A DNA stretch of 32,039 nt from Candidatus Gastranaerophilales bacterium (GTDB taxonomy: Bacteria > Cyanobacteriota > Vampirovibrionia > Gastranaerophilales > Gastranaerophilaceae). Positions 1-8,667 of this stretch are shown piece by piece. The first letter of the stretch is position 1. Each line of letters begins with the position of its first letter. The DNA lies in the NCBI GenBank assembly GCA_944326635.1, contig CALVEU010000009.1, positions 1-32,039 of the forward strand, given 5' to 3'. Below the pieces are notes generated by a model. The model saw nothing but the letters and a program-made list of their open reading frames with translations, was not told where the DNA came from and searched no databases. The position numbers and the translations under genes were made by a program.

Positions 1-1185
1 CTTTTAGGACATTGTAACCCTAAAATTAATGAAGCAATAAAAAAACAAGTAGATGAATTAGAACATGTTATATTTGCAAATTTCACTCATACACAAGCAA
101 TAAAACTATGTGAAAGATTGTCTAAAATTCTACCTAAAGGATTATGCAAATTTAATTTTACCGATAACGGCTCCTCTGCTATTGAAGCAGCTATGAAAGT
201 TAGCTTTCAATACCATGAACAAACCGGCAATCCTCAAAAAACAAAATTTATGGCTCTTACAGAAGCCTACCATGGAGAAACAATAGGTGCTCTATCAGTA
301 GGAGATTGCGATTTATATACAAAACTTTATAAACCAATATTAATGGACATAGTAAGAGTTGAAGGTCCTGATTGCTACAGATGCCCCTACGGTCAAAATA
401 GAGAAAATTGTAATTGCGAATGCTTCAAAAAAGCGGAAGAAACTTTTGAAAAATACGGGAATGAGACTGCTGCAATGCTTGTTGAGCCGTTATTACAAGG
501 TTCTGCAGGGATGAAAGTGTATCCCCCATTATATCTAAAAAAATTAAGAGAACTATGCGATAAATACAATGTACACCTAATTGCAGATGAAATTGCAACA
601 GGTTACGGAAGAACTGGAAAAATGTTCGCATTTGAACACGCTGGTGTTTCACCTGATATTATGTGCTTATCAAAAGGTCTTACAGGAGGATATATGCCAA
701 TGGCATTATTTGTAACTACTCAAAAAATTTATGATGCATTCTATGATGATTACAATACTGGCAAAGCATTTATGCACAGCCATACATATAGTGGAAACCC
801 TCTAGCTTGTTCTGCGGCAAATGCTGTACTCGATTTAATGGAAGATGGTTCAATTTTAAAAAATGCACAAGAAAATGCAATCTACTTCAACAATATCATT
901 AAAGAAAAATTTCTTTCTCACAAAAATGTAGGAGAAGTTCGCCACATAGGACTTATTAATGCAATAGAACTTGTTGAAGACAAAAAAAGTAAAAAGCCTT
1001 TTGATGGCAGATTCAGAACCGGTTACCAAATCTACAAAAAGGCTTTGATGGAGGGAGTTATTTTAAGACCTCTAGGAGATGTCATTTATTTTAATCCACC
1101 TCTAATTATGTCAAGAAAAGATATGGATTTAGTCACAGATATTGCACGCAAATGCCTAGACGAAATTTTGCCCACAGCAAAATAA
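1..1185 (+). CDS. bioA: Adenosylmethionine-8-amino-7-oxononanoate aminotransferase, 5'-truncated by the window edge
   Basis: This is a class III PLP-dependent aminotransferase of biotin synthesis; it makes 7,8-diaminopelargonate from KAPA, with SAM as the amino donor in the classical enzyme. The frame is open from base 1, so the true start lies upstream; a TTG at 118 is internal, because the preceding residues (GHCNPKINEAIKKQ, then FANFTH) match the family. Visible motifs are the PLP-phosphate loop NGSSAIEAAMK, AYHGETIGALS, ADEIATGYGRTG, and the Schiff-base lysine in LSKGLTGG (codon at 673-675). A Cys-rich insert, CYRCPYGQNRENCNCECF, follows the YHG region; similar CYRCP inserts occur in other class III enzymes. 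BioA is the best match, but lysine-dependent BioK-like variants cannot be excluded. No clear intrinsic terminator follows. Confidence 0.9.
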   Translation, partial: LLGHCNPKINEAIKKQVDELEHVIFANFTHTQAIKLCERLSKILPKGLCKFNFTDNGSSAIEAAMKVSFQYHEQTGNPQKTKFMALTEAYHGETIGALSVGDCDLYTKLYKPILMDIVRVEGPDCYRCPYGQNRENCNCECFKKAEETFEKYGNETAAMLVEPLLQGSAGMKVYPPLYLKKLRELCDKYNVHLIADEIATGYGRTGKMFAFEHAGVSPDIMCLSKGLTGGYMPMALFVTTQKIYDAFYDDYNTGKAFMHSHTYSGNPLACSAANAVLDLMEDGSILKNAQENAIYFNNIIKEKFLSHKNVGEVRHIGLINAIELVEDKKSKKPFDGRFRTGYQIYKKALMEGVILRPLGDVIYFNPPLIMSRKDMDLVTDIARKCLDEILPTAK

Positions 1186-1241
1186 AGCGTTAAACAAATA
1201 ACGTACAAAATACACTTTTTAATAAAGACACCTTCTCACTC

Positions 1242-1272
1242 TTAAGTTTTTTTGACGAAAAAAGGAACTTAA
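1242..1272. repeat. Imperfect inverted repeat downstream of bioA
   Basis: Arms TTAAGTT (1242-1248) and AACTTAA (1266-1272) can extend through a T run (1249-1253) pairing with an A run (1258-1263), leaving a GG bulge and a GACG loop. Neither strand has a U-tract directly after the stem, so it is not a typical intrinsic terminator. It may be a processing or mRNA 3'-end structure for bioA or for the small minus-strand gene at 1308-1403. Confidence 0.4.
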
Positions 1273-1307
1273 ACTAACATATTCCGTCTTTTAAATTAAA
1301 GGGTTCA

Positions 1308-1403
1308 TTATCCTTCTGTAGTTAATTCTTCCCAAATGCTTGGAACTACGATTAACGCAGTATAAACAATGAAACCGAATAGAATTAAGTTAATAGCTTC
1401 CAT
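1308..1403 (-). CDS. 31-residue single-pass membrane peptide, unknown
   Basis: A short minus-strand ORF starts with ATG at 1403, preceded by a good ribosome-binding site (AGGAG with about 7 nt spacing), and ends with TAA at 1308. The product begins MEAINLILFGFIVYTALIV and ends SIWEELTTEG. It is one hydrophobic helix of about 18 residues (roughly 5-22) with an acidic tail, so a small membrane protein is expected. A promoter-like sequence (TTGACA, 18 nt, TAAGAT) lies upstream at 1449-1478. I do not recognise the family. Its size and style recall small subunits of membrane complexes, but no specific one matches. Support comes from the start signals, the promoter and the clean hydrophobic pattern. 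Confidence 0.6.
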   Translation of the reverse strand: MEAINLILFGFIVYTALIVVPSIWEELTTEG

Positions 1404-1448
1404 GATAACACTCCTATCTGTTAGCTTAGATGAATAAACGACATAATC

Positions 1449-1478
1449 ATCTTACTAATTCTATTCCCATGATGTCAA
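1449..1478 (-). promoter_or_regulatory. Sigma-70-type promoter for the 31-residue peptide gene
   Basis: Reading the minus strand, TTGACA (1478-1473) is a perfect -35 box and TAAGAT (1454-1449) a fair -10 box, with an 18-nt spacer. It lies about 46 nt before the start codon at 1403. Confidence 0.55.
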
Positions 1479-1483
1479 AAAAA

Positions 1484-1513
1484 TTAACATTTTTTAATAA
1501 ACATTTTTATTAT
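1484..1513 (+). promoter_or_regulatory. Possible promoter for the zinc-ribbon gene
   Basis: TTAACA (1484-1489), 18 nt, TATTAT (1508-1513). It is divergent from the promoter at 1449-1478. The predicted 5' leader before the start at 1532 is only about 12 nt, which just holds the GAGG ribosome-binding site. Confidence 0.35.
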
Positions 1514-1531
1514 AATATGAAAGAGGATTAT

Positions 1532-1843
1532 ATGAAAAAGAAAATAGGACAACTATTTAACAATCTTTGCTGTTCACAATGCAAAAATAGTTTTGACGAA
1601 AATTCAATAACCATAAAAAGAGAAGAAGAAGGCTTAACAGTAATAAGTCTTGAATGTCAGCACTGCGGCAAAAACTTCGGTGTCGCATTTTTAGGCTTCA
1701 CAGATTTTGATATAAATACATATGAACCATTGGAAGTCCAAGAAGGACCTGACCCAATTAATTACGATGATGTAATTGATGCCCATAGATTCATACAAAA
1801 TCTTGATGCTGACTGGCAAAAACATTTACCAAAATCTAACTAA
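1532..1843 (+). CDS. Small zinc-ribbon protein, conserved hypothetical
   Basis: The product is 103 residues. I place the start at the ATG at 1532, which has AGAGG five to six bases upstream. The same frame is open back to an ATG at 1430, but that extension has no ribosome-binding site and crosses the promoter region. Four or five cysteines form a ribbon: CCSQC near residues 13-17 and CQHC near residues 42-45, separated by a short beta-rich stretch, followed by an acidic C-terminal part (EVQEGPDPINYDD). Two CxxC knuckles like these bind one zinc ion and suggest a nucleic-acid or protein-binding role. No specific function is recognised. The gene converges on the transporter gene, and their stop codons overlap. 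Confidence 0.7.
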   Translation: MKKKIGQLFNNLCCSQCKNSFDENSITIKREEEGLTVISLECQHCGKNFGVAFLGFTDFDINTYEPLEVQEGPDPINYDDVIDAHRFIQNLDADWQKHLPKSN

Positions 1844-3120
1844 TTAAACAATACCCCCGCAATTGCTGCTGACATATAACAAGTTAAAGTTCCGCAAATC
1901 AAAGCTCTAACCCCAAGTCTTGCAAGATTTTTACGCTGATTAGGAGCAAGTTCCCCAATACCACCTAATTGAATAGCAATAGATCCAAAGTTTCCAAAAC
2001 TACATAATGCAAAACTTGCAATTAAAAATGCTTTATCGGAAAGAGCAGTTGGTAAATGTGTCATATCAAAATATGCAACCATTTCATTTAAAACTAATTT
2101 AGTCCCCATCAAACTACCAACAGTTGTAGCCTCTTTCAAAGGAACCCCCATAAAATAAGCAAATACAGCAAAGATTTTACCCAAAATCATCTTCAATGAA
2201 AGATGATTCAAATCAAAAGAGGCAAAATTTATATGCAAATATTTAACAATTAATACTCCTAAATGTCCCAATGCCCAATCAATCATTGCAACTAATGCAA
2301 CTAAAGCCAAAATCATTGCAACAACATTTATAGCAACTTTCATACCTTCAGAAGCTCCTGCTGAAATTGCATCAAATACATTTATATAAGGTTTTCTTCT
2401 TTTGCTGTAAGTAATTTTTATATCTTCACTAGTTTCTGGAGTTCCAGTCTCAGGATATACAATTTTTGTAATAACAAGAGCACCCGGAGCTGCCATAATT
2501 GATGCAGCCAAAAGATATTGAGCAGGAATTCCCATACCAATATAAATAGGCATTGTAGCCCCGGAAATACAAGCCATGCTACCAGCCATTGATGCTAATA
2601 ACTCAGATCTTGTTAATTTTGCAAGATAAGGTCTAATCATAATTTGAGCAGCTATTTGTCCTACAAAAGCACTTGCAACATTTGATAAAGCCTCTGCTCC
2701 ACTTACACCCATTAATTTATTCATAGCTTTACCAAAAAGAGGAACTACACGTTGCATAATTCCATAGTAATAAAGCATATTTACTAAAATCATCATAAAT
2801 ATTAAAGATGCAATTAACTGTAATGCAAATACTTGAGCACCTTCTCCAAATACAGCAGTAATTTTATGTTCTGTCATTAATGGGCCAAATACAAATGATC
2901 CACCCTCTTTTGCAAACTCAAGAATTTTTTGGATAAACAAACCTAAATTATAAAATAATGCTCGACCGATTGGAACTTTAAAAATAAATAAAGCCAATAC
3001 AACTTGTAATAAAAAGCCCATACCAACCGTTTTATAATTAATAGCCTTTCTGTTATTAGACATTAAATAAGCTATCCCAAAAATTAAAATTATTCCCAAT
3101 AATCCAAAAAATCTATCCAT
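1840..3120 (-). CDS. nupC: Concentrative nucleoside transporter, NupC/CNT family
   Basis: A 426-residue inner-membrane protein that should import nucleosides by cation symport. It starts MDRFFGLLGIILIFGIAYLM and shows the CNT pattern: an N-terminal helix set, then the gating and transport regions. These include GAEALSNVASAFVGQ, GSMACISGATMPIYIGMG, and the C-terminal SFGNFGSIAIQLGGIGELAP with RKNLARLGVRALICGT. The length is typical for bacterial NupC. The stop (TAG, 1840-1842) overlaps the stop of the convergent zinc-ribbon gene, so there is no room for a separate terminator. Family assignment is firm; the preferred nucleoside and coupling ion cannot be read from sequence by eye. Confidence 0.92.
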   Translation of the reverse strand: MDRFFGLLGIILIFGIAYLMSNNRKAINYKTVGMGFLLQVVLALFIFKVPIGRALFYNLGLFIQKILEFAKEGGSFVFGPLMTEHKITAVFGEGAQVFALQLIASLIFMMILVNMLYYYGIMQRVVPLFGKAMNKLMGVSGAEALSNVASAFVGQIAAQIMIRPYLAKLTRSELLASMAGSMACISGATMPIYIGMGIPAQYLLAASIMAAPGALVITKIVYPETGTPETSEDIKITYSKRRKPYINVFDAISAGASEGMKVAINVVAMILALVALVAMIDWALGHLGVLIVKYLHINFASFDLNHLSLKMILGKIFAVFAYFMGVPLKEATTVGSLMGTKLVLNEMVAYFDMTHLPTALSDKAFLIASFALCSFGNFGSIAIQLGGIGELAPNQRKNLARLGVRALICGTLTCYMSAAIAGVLFN

Positions 3121-3335
3121 TTAATCACCTTTTTAAAACTATTGATATAATCATACTTTAAACCTAGAAAAAAAACTTTAATTATTAAAAAAAAGTTTAC
3201 TTAATATTTCTTAACAAATTACCCGATTGGTGTTGAAAAAAAACTTGTCAGCATTTTACTATAATAGCAGATAAGATTTTCTGCAAAATTTTAAGAATTA
3301 GTATAAAATATTATAAATGGGATGTAGGTGTAAAT

Positions 3336-6300
3336 ATGCGTGTAAATTCAATTATGCCACAAATGAGGGCAACAAGTATCAAAAGAAATGACAATGTTAA
3401 TTCTAGCAATCAAACCATGCCTGTTGCTATGAATTTAACTGCTCCAATTGTAAAATCAGGAGTTATCTTAACTTTCACAGGGAATGATAGTAAAAACATT
3501 CATCAATTCCTATCATATGCTCCAGAAAACAAAAGATTTGGAGTAAAAGCCTACAATCTTGGAGGTTTAGGCGTAGTTGCCCAAGAAGCACCAGCAAGTT
3601 GGAGAACTAAAGCTGGCGCAGACGTAAGAGATTTTGCACCATATCACAGTTTTAATAACCCTGATGGCGGAGTAACCATTGTTAAAATCACTAAAAATGA
3701 AAAAGGTATTTATAATGACCGTTATCCAGCAGAAAGTTTTATCTCTGCAAAACAAGATGAAACATTAGAAGAAGTAGGCAAAAGAGTAAAACTAAAAGAA
3801 GGAGAAAGACTAGCTTATGCTATCAGATTACAGCCTGATGATAAGGGAATATCCCAAATTATAAGATTAGAAGATACAGGCGTTCAAGGATCATTCAAAA
3901 GAGCTGCTAACAAAAGTATAGCAGATACACAAGATGTAACCTATAGACTCTTCAGAGCTGTAGATATTGCTGATACTGTTGATATACCAATTAACGATTA
4001 CAAGAAGAAAGTTCTTGCAAAAATAACAAAAACGATTAAAGACGAAATAGCAGCTCCAATTAATGAAAAATATAAAGAAGATTTAGCAAAAGCAAAAGAA
4101 AAAGATTTCCAACTTACTTTAAAAGCAAGAGACTTATATGATGCCAAAAAGTCAACAGATGGAGAAAGATTTTATCCTATACATGATAATGAAATAGAAA
4201 TACAATCAAAAATTAATGATGAAATTGAAAAGAATTTCAATACAGAAGAAATAAAAAAAAGAATTGATACAGCATACAATGAAAAAATAAATTCAGAAGA
4301 AGTAAAAAAAGAATTAGAAACAATAAAATCCAAAATAATAGCAGCTCCAGAAGTACCGGAAAGAAATGCTGCATACTTTATTCACACAAAAGACCTAGCA
4401 AAATTTGATACAGCATACGGTTCTGGGGATAAAGGATACAGTGCATATGGTGCATATGGAACAAGCGGATCATTCCCTTCTGGGAATAACCCAACAGAAA
4501 CAAAACATCTTGTAAGTACAAATGTTGCTTATGCTGATAACAATAGAGCATTAATCGAAATAATGCCTAAATTAAATACAAAAGAACACGGTTTTTATAA
4601 TCCTGCAAACTGGTGGTTACATGATAGACCTGCATTTATTACAATGAATGCCATTGCAGACGCTTCCCATTTTGGAAATACATATTACAATGGATTAAAA
4701 GTACATGGTACATTCCATAACCCGGGAAGAGATTACCAAGGTGCAGAAAGCAATCCATTTGAATTTTTCAAAATGGTTGCAAGACCTGAAGACATAGAAA
4801 CATTAAAAAAACATTCTCAATTTGAAAAATTAAAGAAAATAGAATCTAAATGGGCTGGAAATTGGCAAAATGCACCTTTATCTGAGAGAAATTTTGCAAA
4901 TCAAATTTTAAGACCATTTATGGCAAATTTCTTAGATGACTATGTTGATACTGCAAATGATGTAAGAACATTTAATATTTCTATGACTCCTATTGCAGGA
5001 ACTAATGTTAACTCTATGAACATGAGTGGTGGTACTGTTTCAGTCAATTACGGAAAAGAAATGAAATCACTGGAAACTCCTGATATTGCTCAATTCTTAA
5101 CAACCAAATTAGCTGCGACAAAAACCATTGATATTACAAATGGTAGTACGCCTGCAAACTTGAGATTAAACGATCCTACAGCTACATTCTGCCAAGGGAA
5201 TAATATTAATGGATTAACAGAATTAAAAGAAGGTTTTACAACATACGAATACAAACCTGTATTCGATAAAACTGAGAAACTAGTATCTGATAACATTGAT
5301 GAAGTTTTAAAAGCAAAAAAATCAAACACTAAATGGTTATTAGATTCATTAGGAGATGCTTTTGACAAAGGTGGTTCTCAAGGTATTACCAAAATGTTTT
5401 TTACCGATAAACAGGTATCAGAAAATAATGCCAGCATAATTGGACATCTATCAAAATACGAAGATGGTGATATGTTATTTATGGGCTGGGGAAGACCAGA
5501 CCCACAAAAGGGATATCCTTCAACATTCCAAGCATTTCTTGACTTCTTAAAAGACCCTAAAATTGATTCAGAAGTAAAAAAACACACCAAACTATTAGTT
5601 GGTGCCGGAGTATGGGAAAATGATGCTAGAGATTACACTTGGGTACAAGATATCATTAGACAAATTGGCGAACTTGATGGTGGAATATACAAGGGTAATG
5701 CTTGTTATGTAAATGGCTTCTTCCCGAATAGACTTGTTGGTTGTGCAACTTATACAATCTTTTCATCAAGATTTGAACCTTGCGGAATTACACCACTAGA
5801 ATCTTTCGCATCAGGTACACCTGTAATATCTACAAAAACAGGCGGAGCTCCTGACTTTATAACAGAGACAAGAGGCTACTTAACTAAAAATCCATACTTA
5901 AGAAGTGCTGAAAATTTAAAAATTGATCCAGCAAAACTTGCAGGTAAAAAAGCTGAAGAAATTGGGAATATAATTGATGCAGAAAGAATGTTCGCTAATG
6001 CAAGTGAACTTAAAGAATGTATTATTGCAGCAACTTCGGATTATAACCTAAAACCTGAAGAAGGGAAATTAACAAAATATGCTGAAATGGTAAAAGATGC
6101 CATTACTCAAAAAATAGATTGGCATGAGAATGCTGCTTATAACGGAGGGAAAACCGCAAATGAGCGCTATATGACTGAAGTTTTTGAAGTTGATAAAGGT
6201 ATAGAAGGAAGAAACTTTGAAAAACTAAAACGTTTAGTAGGAGAATTCGGTATTGCAGTAGAAGATGGCGCTAAGAAATTAAGAAACAAATGGACTAAAA

Positions 6301-6521
6301 CAATTATTGGTACAGGAGTTGCAGTTGCAGCACTAGGAACTGCAGCATATGCATATATGAAACGAAATGACAAAAAAGCTCAAACTACTAATACTACAAC
6401 ACCCCAGACAAGTACAACTCCTGTTATAAATATAAAACAAGAAAATAATATGACAAATCCTGTTTCTACAAACAAAGATGCAAAAAATGAAACAATAAAC
6501 AAAATAAATAAAACTGTTTAG
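3336..6521 (+). CDS. Giant GT5 glycogen/starch-synthase-like glycosyltransferase with a membrane-tail extension
   Basis: This 1061-residue protein is about twice the usual glycogen synthase length (near 480). The GT5 fold is split. An N-terminal nucleotide-sugar loop, LGGLG, lies at residues 75-79. A lysine/glutamate-rich, probably coiled-coil insert covers about 215-340. An acceptor-site region, GTFHNPGRDYQG, includes His461. The second Rossmann domain has GRPDPQKG with Arg720 and Lys725 (same spacing as R300/K305 of the E. coli enzyme) and SRFEPCGITPLESFASGTP with Glu814. The lysine of the KxGG motif is Asn74 here. A hydrophobic segment, TIIGTGVAVAALGTAAYAYM, lies at about 989-1008, followed by a Thr/Asn-rich tail. 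I infer an alpha-glucan synthase activity, possibly membrane- or granule-tethered. Substrate use is uncertain because of the changed KxGG. There are no glgB, glgC or glgP neighbours. Confidence 0.8.
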   Translation: MRVNSIMPQMRATSIKRNDNVNSSNQTMPVAMNLTAPIVKSGVILTFTGNDSKNIHQFLSYAPENKRFGVKAYNLGGLGVVAQEAPASWRTKAGADVRDFAPYHSFNNPDGGVTIVKITKNEKGIYNDRYPAESFISAKQDETLEEVGKRVKLKEGERLAYAIRLQPDDKGISQIIRLEDTGVQGSFKRAANKSIADTQDVTYRLFRAVDIADTVDIPINDYKKKVLAKITKTIKDEIAAPINEKYKEDLAKAKEKDFQLTLKARDLYDAKKSTDGERFYPIHDNEIEIQSKINDEIEKNFNTEEIKKRIDTAYNEKINSEEVKKELETIKSKIIAAPEVPERNAAYFIHTKDLAKFDTAYGSGDKGYSAYGAYGTSGSFPSGNNPTETKHLVSTNVAYADNNRALIEIMPKLNTKEHGFYNPANWWLHDRPAFITMNAIADASHFGNTYYNGLKVHGTFHNPGRDYQGAESNPFEFFKMVARPEDIETLKKHSQFEKLKKIESKWAGNWQNAPLSERNFANQILRPFMANFLDDYVDTANDVRTFNISMTPIAGTNVNSMNMSGGTVSVNYGKEMKSLETPDIAQFLTTKLAATKTIDITNGSTPANLRLNDPTATFCQGNNINGLTELKEGFTTYEYKPVFDKTEKLVSDNIDEVLKAKKSNTKWLLDSLGDAFDKGGSQGITKMFFTDKQVSENNASIIGHLSKYEDGDMLFMGWGRPDPQKGYPSTFQAFLDFLKDPKIDSEVKKHTKLLVGAGVWENDARDYTWVQDIIRQIGELDGGIYKGNACYVNGFFPNRLVGCATYTIFSSRFEPCGITPLESFASGTPVISTKTGGAPDFITETRGYLTKNPYLRSAENLKIDPAKLAGKKAEEIGNIIDAERMFANASELKECIIAATSDYNLKPEEGKLTKYAEMVKDAITQKIDWHENAAYNGGKTANERYMTEVFEVDKGIEGRNFEKLKRLVGEFGIAVEDGAKKLRNKWTKTIIGTGVAVAALGTAAYAYMKRNDKKAQTTNTTTPQTSTTPVINIKQENNMTNPVSTNKDAKNETINKINKTV

Positions 6522-7420
6522 TTTTTATTTAATAAATCAATTAAATCATAAATTACGATGAATCTGTCAATCAGATCATCGTAATTTTTTGCGTTCAACA
6601 ATGATTTAAATAAAAAACCAAATTGCATAGGTCTTTTTTGCCTAATCGCAATTAAAACAACATTATTTTTATATGATAATTCAAATCCTTTAGCAGTATA
6701 AATTTCTCCAAATTTTCTTATTATACTCCAAAATTCTTCATTAATAAAAGCAATATTTTTAGAATCTTTTGCAAAAACATAAAGGTATTGATTTAATTCT
6801 TGAATATTAGGATTAACTTGTTTAAAGGAATTACACTTATGTTCATTCTTTGAAAAAAGAATAACATGGTTATTTATAGATCTATCCAATTCTAATTGAA
6901 TTATTGTACCTTTAAATAAATTAGGTTTATTAACACCTTTTACAGGCATTGTCAAATTAGTACTTGAAAAAATTATATTAGTTCTGTTATAAAAGCCAAA
7001 GAAACTAGCATCATCTTCTTGAGTATCAAAATTATAAAAAAGCTGAGATTCTAATATAGTTTCAGTATTATAATTTTTAGGCCAAGGTTTGAAGTTAGCA
7101 ACAGGTTTTAAAAATAAAGGAAATACATCTTCCAATAATCTTTCTTGATATTTTTTCCCTACTAAAATAAAATTTATAATACTTTTTATAAAAAAAACAT
7201 ACATAAAAAACAAAATAATAGGAAATAAAATTGGATTAAATTTATCATTTAGCATTACATAGATAAATAAGAATGCAAAACCAGCTGCGATTATAAAAAA
7301 GAATAAAGATGAAAATATTAAATTTTTAATTAATTTTAATCTATATTTTTCTATTTCATAGATATTTGGCAAAATCTTTTCTTGAAAATATTTATAATAT
7401 AATTCTTTTTTATCATCCAT
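6518..7420 (-). CDS. DUF3137-like membrane protein
   Basis: A 300-residue protein with a short charged N-terminus, two adjacent transmembrane helices (about 34-57 and 62-86), then a soluble domain. That domain carries the DUF3137-type pattern of LESQLF followed by an acidic stretch and FFGFYNRTNIIFSSTNL. The function of this family is unknown; members are usually anchored proteins with the large domain in the cytoplasm. The start is the ATG at 7420. There is no Shine-Dalgarno sequence, and an extended -10 element ends 7 nt upstream, so the message may be leaderless. The stop overlaps that of the convergent GT5 gene. Confidence 0.7.
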   Translation of the reverse strand: MDDKKELYYKYFQEKILPNIYEIEKYRLKLIKNLIFSSLFFFIIAAGFAFLFIYVMLNDKFNPILFPIILFFMYVFFIKSIINFILVGKKYQERLLEDVFPLFLKPVANFKPWPKNYNTETILESQLFYNFDTQEDDASFFGFYNRTNIIFSSTNLTMPVKGVNKPNLFKGTIIQLELDRSINNHVILFSKNEHKCNSFKQVNPNIQELNQYLYVFAKDSKNIAFINEEFWSIIRKFGEIYTAKGFELSYKNNVVLIAIRQKRPMQFGFLFKSLLNAKNYDDLIDRFIVIYDLIDLLNKN

Positions 7421-7427
7421 AAAATTT

Positions 7428-7436
7428 ATTTTAGCA
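7428..7436 (-). promoter_or_regulatory. Extended -10 element before the DUF3137 gene
   Basis: Minus-strand TGC-TAAAAT (-10 hexamer at 7433-7428) ends 7 nt before the ATG at 7420. No good -35 is visible. If used, transcription would begin at or next to the start codon. Confidence 0.35.
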
Positions 7437-7501
7437 TATATATATCAAAGAATAAATATATTTTTAATTGGATTAGGAAAGCAATAAAAATCTCTAAAAA
7501 A

Positions 7502-8585
7502 TTAGTTTTTACGCAAATAAGATTCTATAAAACCATCTAAATCTCCATCCATTACGGCATCTACATTCGTCGATTCAAAATTTGTTCTATGGTCTTTTAC
7601 CATTTTATATGGATGAAAAACATATGAACGGATTTGAGATCCAAAATTAATATCGACATTTTCACCCTTTAACTCTGCGAGTTTTTTCTCATGTTCAGCT
7701 TGCCTAATTGCTAATAACTTTGAAGCTAAGATTTGCATAGCATTTTCTTTATTTTGCAATTGAGAACGTTCTTGCTGACATTTTACAACTATTCCAGTTG
7801 GTTTATGCAAAATTCTTACAGCTGTTTCGACTTTATTTACATTTTGTCCTCCAGCTCCACCTGAACGCATTGTATCAATTTCTAAATCTTCAGAAGGAAT
7901 ATCAATAGTTTTTTCAAAGTCTTCAATTATAGGAGATACTTCAACTGAAGCAAAACTTGTCTGACGTTTACCATTAGCGTTGAATGGAGATATTCTTACA
8001 AGTCTGTGCACTCCTTTTTCAGCTTTTGAATATCCAAATGCATATTTTCCAACAATTTTTATAGTTGCAGATTTAATTCCAGCTTCATCACCGTCAAGTT
8101 TGTCCAGCAATTCTACTTTCCAATTATGACCTTCTGCCCAACGCATATACATTCTTAATAATAAACTAGCCCAATCTTGAGCATCAGTACCACCGGCTCC
8201 TGCATTTATCGTCAATATTGCATCTGCTTCATCATATTCACCACTAAGCATTTGTTTAATCTCAAATTTATCAAGAGATTTTTCCATATTTTTTAAATTT
8301 TCAAAACACTCATTGATTAAATCGGAATCTCCTATTTCTAAAGCAGTCAAAGAATCTTCCAAAGTATTTACACAATAATCAACAAATTCCAGATTATCTT
8401 TTATTTCGCGAATTCTTGCGCCTAATTCTGATGCTTTTTTTTGATTACCCCAAATTTCAGGAGTCTGCATCTGATTTTCCAAAACTTCTAATTCTTCTTT
8501 TAATTTAGCAGAGTCAAAGACACTCCTTAATTTTATTAAACCTAACCTTTAGATCATTTAATTTTTGTTTTACTTCTATATCCAT
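7502..8585 (-). CDS. prfB: Peptide chain release factor 2, expressed by programmed +1 frameshift
   Basis: RF2 releases peptides at UGA and UAA. The gene is in two frames. ATG at 8585 opens a 23-codon segment ([20 protein letters not shown], then ECL) that ends at CTT followed by an in-frame TGA (8516-8514). Skipping the T at 8516 joins it to the main frame from 8515 to 7502, giving 360 residues, the usual RF2 length. The SPF tripeptide in [12 protein letters not shown] marks RF2 rather than RF1, and [11 protein letters not shown] holds the catalytic GGQ. A simple ORF call would wrongly begin at a TTG at 8482. When RF2 is scarce the ribosome pauses at UGA and shifts, so the protein controls its own synthesis. 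Confidence 0.96.
8513..8528 (-). promoter_or_regulatory. RF2 programmed +1 frameshift site
   Basis: On the minus strand, an internal Shine-Dalgarno AAGGAG (8528-8523) lies 3 nt before the slippery CTTTGAC (8519-8513). This is the same arrangement as in E. coli prfB: SD-like sequence, 3-nt gap, CTT TGA C. The TGA also shows that UGA is read as a stop here, so the genome uses the standard bacterial code for this codon. Confidence 0.95.
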
Positions 8586-8614
8586 ATTTTTAGTCTATAA
8601 AAAAAAAATTTATA

Positions 8615-8642
8615 TTGCAATTGCGAAAAAAACTGCTATAAT
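8615..8642 (+). promoter_or_regulatory. Promoter of the three-gene membrane protein operon
   Basis: TTGCAA (8615-8620), 16 nt, perfect TATAAT (8637-8642). It is followed by an AAGGAG ribosome-binding site (8656-8661) and ATG at 8668. It lies in the divergent gap shared with prfB. Confidence 0.6.
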
Positions 8643-8667
8643 AGTCACTATTGGTAAGGAGATTTTA

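Noticed and set aside
425-652. Minus-strand ORF inside bioA, and similar antisense frames at 5090-5368, 5378-5590, 17153-17407, 18408-18731 and 27273-27569
   Set aside because: They lie opposite well-recognised genes, lack ribosome-binding sites and have compositions expected of shadow frames.
1242-1272. Intrinsic terminator after bioA
   Set aside because: The inverted repeat has no U-tract following it on either strand, so it is listed as a repeat only.
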